This document shows positions 33,899-38,029 of a stretch of DNA of 38,029 bases, one piece after another (within the stretch, counting starts at the first letter, position 1; every line of letters starts with the position of its first letter). Where the stretch lies: assembly GCA_015063385.1 (NCBI GenBank), contig SVUG01000016.1:1-38029 (forward strand), given 5' to 3'. A program made the translations under genes and the position numbers. Below the pieces are notes generated by a model. That model was not told the origin of the DNA and searched no databases. It saw nothing but the letters and a program-made list of their open reading frames with translations. This DNA is from Oscillospiraceae bacterium (GTDB lineage Bacteria; Bacillota; Clostridia; Oscillospirales; CAG-272).

Positions 33899-34206
33899 AA
33901 GTTTTCCTCTATCTTTCCCTGCAAGGTTGATTTAGGAACGTATCCCACTGATACGTCGGCAAAGGTATTGTCCTTGACAAAGGCTATCATAGGAATACTC
34001 GTGACGTTAAATGCGCGAGCAAGCTCGGGTTCTTCGTCGACGTTGATTTTGCAGAATTTCACATTGGGATTCTCAGCCTCAAGCTCCGCCAGCACGGGCG
34101 CAAGCATACGGCAAGGACCGCACCAATCGGCATACAGGTCTATTACTACAAGCCCCTTATACTCCTCCACCTCATTTTGAAAGTTCTCTTTATTTATAAT
34201 TATCAT
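33895..34206 (-). CDS. Thioredoxin
   Basis: 103 residues. Active site WCGPC at about 28-32, cis-proline in TSIPMIAF, and the usual central strands (VVIDLYADW, KFCKINVDE). Normal size and complete. First gene of a two-gene operon whose second gene is the FTR-like protein, so ferredoxin-driven reduction of this thioredoxin is the natural inference. GAGG ribosome binding site 8 bases upstream; promoter at 34234-34262. Confidence 0.96.
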   Translation of the reverse strand: MIIINKENFQNEVEEYKGLVVIDLYADWCGPCRMLAPVLAELEAENPNVKFCKINVDEEPELARAFNVTSIPMIAFVKDNTFADVSVGYVPKSTLQGKIEENL

Positions 34207-34233
34207 TTTATTTACCTCGCTTTTATTATCTTC

Positions 34234-34262
34234 ATTTTAACAGAAAGTTTGCTATTTGTAAA
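34234..34262 (-). promoter_or_regulatory. Promoter of the thioredoxin-FTR operon
   Basis: Reverse-strand TTTACA (34257-34262), 17-base spacer, TAAAAT (34234-34239). Confidence 0.72.
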
Positions 34263-34291
34263 GTGTTTTTTTATTTTTTACATTTTATTCT

Positions 34292-34320
34292 TTGACATAA
34301 CGGCTCTTTTGGTGTAAAAT
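34292..34320 (+). promoter_or_regulatory. Promoter of the acyl-ACP thioesterase gene
   Basis: TTGACA (34292-34297), 17-base spacer, TAAAAT (34315-34320). Divergent from the thioredoxin promoter 30 bases away. Confidence 0.78.
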
Positions 34321-34351
34321 ATAACTACATTTTATAAAGAAGGAAAAAAAT

Positions 34352-35062
34352 ATGAATTTCTACAGCATTAAAACTCACGTAAATATACACGACGTTGACT
34401 ACAACGGAATTGCAAAAACATCGTCCATACTCAGCTATATACAGTCTGCCGCACAGGCTCAGTTAAATGACAATGGAATGTCATACGAGCAGCTTCGTGA
34501 GCGTTCACGAGCCTTTCTGTTATCGAGGCTGAAGCTTGAGGTTTTGAAGCCGCTTCGCGCATACACTCCCCTTACCGCTATCACCTATCCCTGCGATAGC
34601 AGAGGATATAGCTTCCTGCGTTGCTACGCGCTTGAATGTGACGGCGAAACGGTAGCAAGAGCCATTTCTGCGTGGGCGCTTGTAGATACCAACACAAAGT
34701 CACTCGTGCGAGTGGACAACTTCAATCTCGGTCTGCCTACCCTGCCTCGCGGTGACTTGGTGCTTGAGCATATGCGCATGCCGTCTTCTCTTGTTGATAT
34801 CGGCGGCTACGGAGTTCACTACGGTGACGTAGACCAGAACAGACATATGAACAACACAAAATACCCTGATATGTATTCAAACTTTTTACCCCTTAATAAT
34901 AAAATGATTCGCTCTATAACCATTAACTATTCAAACGAAGCAGGAATTGGCGACAAGCTCAGAGTTCAGCGTGCACAGGAAAACGGATTTTTCTATTTCA
35001 GAACAATGCGAAGCGACGGAAAAATCAACTCTGAGGCTCAAATCGAGCTTATGGATATATAA
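34352..35062 (+). CDS. Acyl-ACP thioesterase (FatA/FatB-like, bacterial)
   Basis: 236 residues in two hotdog halves. First half: DVDYNGIAKTSSILSYIQSAAQAQ (about 14-37). Second half: YGDVDQNRHMNNTKY, with D161, N163 and H165 as the likely catalytic set. The family releases fatty acids from acyl carrier protein. AAGGA ribosome binding site; own promoter. The terminator lies about 100 bases downstream, past an AT-rich stretch with nothing else seen. Confidence 0.9.
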   Translation: MNFYSIKTHVNIHDVDYNGIAKTSSILSYIQSAAQAQLNDNGMSYEQLRERSRAFLLSRLKLEVLKPLRAYTPLTAITYPCDSRGYSFLRCYALECDGETVARAISAWALVDTNTKSLVRVDNFNLGLPTLPRGDLVLEHMRMPSSLVDIGGYGVHYGDVDQNRHMNNTKYPDMYSNFLPLNNKMIRSITINYSNEAGIGDKLRVQRAQENGFFYFRTMRSDGKINSEAQIELMDI

Positions 35063-35162
35063 TATTGCAAAAATTGCTTTCAATATGTCAAAATAGCAGA
35101 AACTACGATTATTTTTGAAAAATTCGACATTTTTCACATTCATTTTTTGACCTTCTCATTCA

Positions 35163-35210
35163 AAAACCGCACCCCAACTTCATCTTTTAGGGTGCGGTTT
35201 TCTTTTATTT
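35163..35210 (+). terminator. Terminator of the thioesterase gene
   Basis: A 12-bp perfect stem AAAACCGCACCC (35163-35174) / GGGTGCGGTTTT (35190-35201) followed by CTTTTATTT. Confidence 0.85.
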
Positions 35211-35345
35211 GCATTGATTTTAGCAACTTTTACAATGTATGCAAATTAGGACAAAAACAGTGCTTTTTTTCTCCCTTATTTCTCAACGACAAATTAACTT
35301 TGACTGTGATAAAATATAGTAAAAGCAAAAAACGGGAGAAACTAT

Positions 35346-35642
35346 ATGCCAAATAAAAAGACAGATTACGACGTAATACGCAGGGAGGAACGCACAGAGG
35401 ATGAGCATCGCTATCTCTACGAGCTACTCATGCGTCGAGGAGAAAACGTAGCCTGCTGGCGCATGCCGTTATACTCTATCAGAGTTAATATGACTGATGA
35501 ATACGGCAACGAGGGTACGGCTGATGCTCAGGACGTATTTTCAGACGAAGAGAAGGCGCTGGGCTTTTTTGAGAAGCTGGTAAGAAATCTCGCAACTCCC
35601 ATCGACCTCCCCTACGTGCTAGAGGACGAAATGTTGGGATAA
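35346..35642 (+). CDS. Small acidic protein of unknown function
   Basis: 98 residues, ATG after CGGGAG. No signal peptide, no membrane helix, no cysteine pair. A charged N-terminal helix (RREERTEDEHRYLYELLMRRG) is followed by a beta-like part (YSIRVNMTDEYGNEGTADAQDVF) and a helix with a hydrophobic face (EEKALGFFEKLVRNLA), then an acidic end. It resembles small Clostridia proteins of unknown role; I cannot assign a family. A TAAAAT 20-30 bases upstream with a TGTG extension is a possible promoter without a good -35. Confidence 0.72.
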   Translation: MPNKKTDYDVIRREERTEDEHRYLYELLMRRGENVACWRMPLYSIRVNMTDEYGNEGTADAQDVFSDEEKALGFFEKLVRNLATPIDLPYVLEDEMLG

Positions 35643-35646
35643 AGGC

Positions 35647-35675
35647 TTGAAATAAGGCGCTGCTTGTGGTATAAT
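35647..35675 (+). promoter_or_regulatory. Promoter of gpsA
   Basis: TTGAAA (35647-35652), 17-base spacer, TATAAT (35670-35675). It begins 5 bases after the preceding stop codon. The leader contains a 6-bp CAAGAG/CTCTTG inverted repeat. Confidence 0.78.
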
Positions 35676-35740
35676 AAATTTAGGCAAGAGAGAGGTATAC
35701 GAGCCACTCTTGAATATAACTTTAAACCACGAGGAGTTTT

Positions 35741-36748
35741 ATGAAAATAGGAATACTTGGAGCCGGCACGTGGGGAATCGCGCTTGCAGCCCTACTCGCA
35801 AACAACAATCACAACGTCGTAGTATGGTCGGCTTTGCCTGACGAAATAGATGAGCTCAAAAGCACGTGTAGACACAAGAATCTGCCGGGTGCAAAGCTCC
35901 CTAGAAATATAAATTACACAAAGGATATCGAAGAGGCGGCATTAGCCGAAATGATACTTTTCGTAGTTCCCTCCTCCTTTATACGAAGCACTGCCAAGAA
36001 AATCAGTCCGTATATTCACGACGGTGTGATAATTGTAAGTGCGGCAAAAGGTGTAGAAAAGGACACGCTGCTCACAATGACAGACGTAATAGACGACGAG
36101 CTTTCAAGCTGCGGTGTGACTGAAAAATACCACCTTGCAGCGCTCTCGGGTCCCACTCATGCCGAGGAGGTAGCTCTAGGAATTCCCACCTCGATAGTTG
36201 CAGCGTGCGAGGACGAGGAGGTTTCTGTCAGAATTGCTGACGCTTTTTCGAATTCATGTATGCGAGCTTATACAAACACAGACGTGCTGGGCGTTGAAAT
36301 ATCGGGCGCGATGAAGAATATTATTGCTCTTGCCGCCGGCATTAACAACGGAATGGGGCTCGGCGATAACTCAAAGGCTATGCTGATGACTCGCGGAATT
36401 GCTGAGATAACAAGGCTCGGACTTGCAATGGGCTGTAAAAGGCGCACTTTTATGGGGCTTGCGGGAATTGGCGATCTCATAGTCACATGTACCTCGCGCC
36501 ACAGCCGAAACAACCGATGCGGTGAGCTTATCGGCATGGGTAAATCCTACGAGGAGGCATCAAGTGAAATCGGAATGGTTGTCGAGGGATATCACGCGCT
36601 TGAGGCGGCTATGGCTCTTTCCAAAAAGTATGAAGTAGAGCTCCCTATTACCGAGGCAGTATACAAGGTAATAAAGGAAGGGCTTTCTCCAAAAGAGGCT
36701 ATGCTTTCACTTATGGTCAGAGATTTGAAAAGCGAGCTGGACACGTAA
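35741..36748 (+). CDS. gpsA: NAD(P)-dependent glycerol-3-phosphate dehydrogenase
   Basis: 335 residues. The Rossmann motif GAGTWG (7-12) binds the cofactor; AAKGVE (K103) and GAMKNIIALAAG (K192) carry the catalytic lysines; SGPTHAEEVALG and GLGDNSKAMLMTRG are family signatures. It makes sn-glycerol-3-phosphate for phospholipids, upstream of acyltransferases such as the PlsC-like one at 5444. GGAG ribosome binding site; own promoter and strong terminator. Confidence 0.97.
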   Translation: MKIGILGAGTWGIALAALLANNNHNVVVWSALPDEIDELKSTCRHKNLPGAKLPRNINYTKDIEEAALAEMILFVVPSSFIRSTAKKISPYIHDGVIIVSAAKGVEKDTLLTMTDVIDDELSSCGVTEKYHLAALSGPTHAEEVALGIPTSIVAACEDEEVSVRIADAFSNSCMRAYTNTDVLGVEISGAMKNIIALAAGINNGMGLGDNSKAMLMTRGIAEITRLGLAMGCKRRTFMGLAGIGDLIVTCTSRHSRNNRCGELIGMGKSYEEASSEIGMVVEGYHALEAAMALSKKYEVELPITEAVYKVIKEGLSPKEAMLSLMVRDLKSELDT

Positions 36749-36793
36749 AAAAAGAACCGATATAATAGGGTTGTACCCTAAAGGACAGTTTTC

Positions 36794-36833
36794 AAAAACA
36801 CGGCATATCTCGAAAGAGGTATGCCGTGTTTTT
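36794..36833 (+). terminator. Terminator of gpsA
   Basis: A long stem AAAACACGGCATA / TATGCCGTGTTTT continues through TCTC/GAGG to a GAAA tetraloop, then T-rich sequence. Between here and 36896 there is only a CTTGTCA/TGACAAG inverted repeat (36858-36878). Confidence 0.9.
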
Positions 36834-36895
36834 GCGTTTGTGGACACAAATGCAGTGCTTGTCAGGAAAATTGACAAGACATAGATGAACAAAAA

Positions 36896-36947
36896 AAGGC
36901 TCCCTTGTGTAAAGGGAGCTGTCAGCGAAGCTGACTGAGGGATTGTT
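36896..36947. repeat. Left inverted repeat of the DUF559 cassette
   Basis: About 52 bases folding as two hairpins: GGCTCCCTT / AAAGGGAGC and GTCAGC / GCTGAC, then TGAGGGATTGTT. It matches the right repeat in inverted orientation. The last codons and stop of the DUF559 gene (36922 onward) are inside this repeat. Confidence 0.75.
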
Positions 36948-37290
36948 CTACGAGTCGATCAATATATTCGCAAACACCTCGAAAGTTTTTGTGTATTTCT
37001 GTATTCGGTATTCTGATAACGGTCAATCCGTATTCTTCAAGAAAAGCGGTTCTTTCTTCATCATGTAGCTTTCCTTCTTCGGTATAGTGCCCCGAACCGT
37101 AAAGCTCTATGACGAGCTTTGCTTCTGCGCAGTAGAAATCCGCAATATACTTTCCGAGAACCTTTTGGCGAGAAAAGCGAGTGGGATATAAGCGCAAAAA
37201 ATCATACCAAAGATGCTTTTCTTCTTTTGTCATGTTTTTTCGTAGCATTCTTGCGGTAGGAACGATATCTTTATTGTGTTTTCGCTGCAT
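36922..37290 (-). CDS. DUF559 endonuclease-like protein inside a repeat-bounded cassette
   Basis: 122 residues, a full-length DUF559/COG2852 protein related to the Vsr-type restriction-like fold. LRKNMTKEEKHLWYDFLR leads into RFSRQKVLGKYIADFYC (D51) and AKLVIELYGSGHY (E62, H68), then RTAFLEEYGLTVIRI. In many family members the VIEL is followed by DG; here it is YG (Y64), so one acidic position is missing. The ATG follows GGAGGGATTGTA supplied by the right repeat, and the C-terminus VEQSLSQLR is encoded by the left repeat. Role unproven; DNA cleavage or repair is the usual guess. Confidence 0.88.
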   Translation of the reverse strand: MQRKHNKDIVPTARMLRKNMTKEEKHLWYDFLRLYPTRFSRQKVLGKYIADFYCAEAKLVIELYGSGHYTEEGKLHDEERTAFLEEYGLTVIRIPNTEIHKNFRGVCEYIDRLVEQSLSQLR

Positions 37291-37291
37291 T

Positions 37292-37346
37292 ACAATCCCT
37301 CCGTCACGCTAACGCGTGCCACCTCCCTTTACACAAGGGAGGCTTA
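37292..37346. repeat. Right inverted repeat of the DUF559 cassette
   Basis: Inverse complement of the left repeat over about 52 bases with matched changes: GCCTCCCTT/AAAGGGAGG for the first hairpin and CACGC/GCGTG for the second, then GGAGGGATTGTA. It ends one base before the ATG of the nuclease gene and contains its ribosome binding site. Confidence 0.75.
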
Positions 37347-37367
37347 GATTAAAGCGACTATCTATTT

Positions 37368-37928
37368 TTATTTATTCATTATGCTGAAAAGATTTTCCGC
37401 TGCCTTTGAATTGGCTTTTTCGACCACCACTTTTGTACTGCCATCTGCATAATCAACCTTAAAGACCAGTTTAACATTCGATTCATCGCTCCCCAAAAAA
37501 CCGATGAGTGCGCCGATGCTTCCGAAGAAGGCTCCACCTATAATTGCTTTTGAGAATCGTTCTCCTGCAGTTCCTCCAGACGCATTTAATAACTCTACAT
37601 GTATAGGAGTATTATTTTTTGCTTTTTCTTTTGATTTTGCGTCTTTTCTTTCAGCCTCTTCTTTTTTGTGTTGTGAAAGCGATATTTCCATCTCAATAAG
37701 AGTTTTGTGTGAAAATGATATTGGAACGGTTACGTTAGGATCAATTTCTACATAGTTAGTGCAATTATCGCATTCAGGAAGAGGAATTCCAATTGCCCAA
37801 TATCCATCCTTTTTATCATACTGCTTGCGGATATCTTTATTACTGACACAAGGACATGCTTTGTCCCCGTAGTATTTACATCTATTTCCGTCTTCTAAAT
37901 ATTTCTTTGCTTTGATACCCCAGTTCAT
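37368..37928 (-). CDS. Cysteine-containing glycine-zipper protein of unknown function
   Basis: 186 residues from an ATG with AAAGGAG 7 bases upstream; a TTG 18 bases earlier lies over that site. The N-terminal 60 residues carry cysteines C17, C25, C27, C53 and C56 (CPC, CDNC), a possible metal site. The middle is a lysine/glutamate-rich helix (about 80-105, likely coiled). The C-terminal part has a glycine-zipper hydrophobic stretch (about 128-147, IIGGAFFGSIGALIGFLG) and a beta-type end (VKLVFKVDYADGSTKVVVE). No signal peptide. I do not recognise a family. Confidence 0.75.
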   Translation of the reverse strand: MNWGIKAKKYLEDGNRCKYYGDKACPCVSNKDIRKQYDKKDGYWAIGIPLPECDNCTNYVEIDPNVTVPISFSHKTLIEMEISLSQHKKEEAERKDAKSKEKAKNNTPIHVELLNASGGTAGERFSKAIIGGAFFGSIGALIGFLGSDESNVKLVFKVDYADGSTKVVVEKANSKAAENLFSIMNK

Positions 37929-37960
37929 TATTTCGCTCCTTTCCAAAATCCCGTATCATC

Positions 37961-37989
37961 ATTATATCACAAAAACCGCAGAAAATCAA
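37961..37989 (-). promoter_or_regulatory. Promoter of the glycine-zipper protein gene
   Basis: Reverse-strand TTGATT (37984-37989), 17-base spacer, TATAAT (37961-37966). The -35 box lies in the loop of the terminator hairpin at 37971-37999. Confidence 0.7.
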
Positions 37990-37999
37990 TCTGCGGTTT
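37971..37999 (-). terminator. Terminator of a gene outside the window
   Basis: AAACCGCAGA (37973-37982) pairs with TCTGCGGTTT (37990-37999), a 10-bp stem with a 7-base loop, followed on the reverse strand by TTTTT. It should end a reverse-strand gene that starts beyond 38029. Confidence 0.75.
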
Positions 38000-38029
38000 C
38001 TATGTTTTTAATTTCTTTATCAGGAACAA

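Overview
The window reads as a chromosomal segment of an uncultured, probably gut-associated, low-to-middling GC Clostridia bacterium (Oscillospirales/Christensenellales-like). The basis is sigma-A promoters of the TTGACA-17-TATAAT type before most transcription units, GGAGG-type ribosome binding sites, an archaeal-type prolyl-tRNA synthetase, a divergent second topoisomerase B subunit, a potABCD operon with 4-nt overlaps, BspA-type and MBG-repeat surface proteins, a PflX-like radical SAM protein and a DUF559 cassette. The genus cannot be fixed from sequence alone. No rRNA, CRISPR array, prophage or complete transposon is visible.

Layout. 1-720 is mostly non-coding: the first codons of a reverse-strand gene, a promoter with three TTGAACGA repeats upstream, two tandem copies of a folded RNA element each bounded by terminator hairpins, and tRNA-Leu(GAG) with its own promoter. 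884-5264 holds exported or membrane proteins: an anchored GH5 glycosidase, a serpin lipoprotein, a small unknown protein, TspO and a LysM-CAP protein. 5444-10371 is a reverse operon (topoisomerase B-like, gpmI, PlsC-like acyltransferase). 10533-18372 carries housekeeping genes: an RluA-family synthase, ligA, a YitT-family protein, an MocR/Rv3722c-type aminotransferase, proS and a divergent biotin-ligase-like protein. 18454-21486 is a large BspA-type LRR lipoprotein, divergent from an M50 protease. 22494-26603 is potABCD for polyamine import. 26680-30003 holds a PflX-like radical SAM protein, a dCMP deaminase and an rlu-alaX operon. 30128-33487 encodes a large membrane-anchored MBG-repeat protein. 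33701-36748 carries a thioredoxin / mini-FTR pair, an acyl-ACP thioesterase, a small unknown protein and gpsA. 36896-37346 is a DUF559 nuclease gene framed by inverted repeats, followed by a glycine-zipper protein.

How the genes fit together. Lipid functions (PlsC-like, acyl-ACP thioesterase, GpsA) and translation-quality functions (ProS, AlaX, two pseudouridine synthases, tRNA-Leu) recur, but they are spread over independent units, and most genes have their own promoter and terminator. The exported set (GH5, serpin, LysM-CAP, BspA-LRR, MBG protein) suits a host- or particle-associated anaerobe.

The most unusual items are: (a) the tandem structured RNA next to tRNA-Leu, whose two copies differ by compensatory base changes; (b) a cytoplasmic tail resembling ribosomal protein uL15 on a surface MBG-repeat protein; (c) a 65-residue FTR-like protein with all six cysteines but altered spacing, overlapping a thioredoxin gene; (d) a DUF559 gene whose ribosome binding site and C-terminus are both supplied by the flanking inverted repeats; (e) five 10-bp-phased T-tracts upstream of the pot operon. 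All function statements come from motif recognition by eye; no database search was run.
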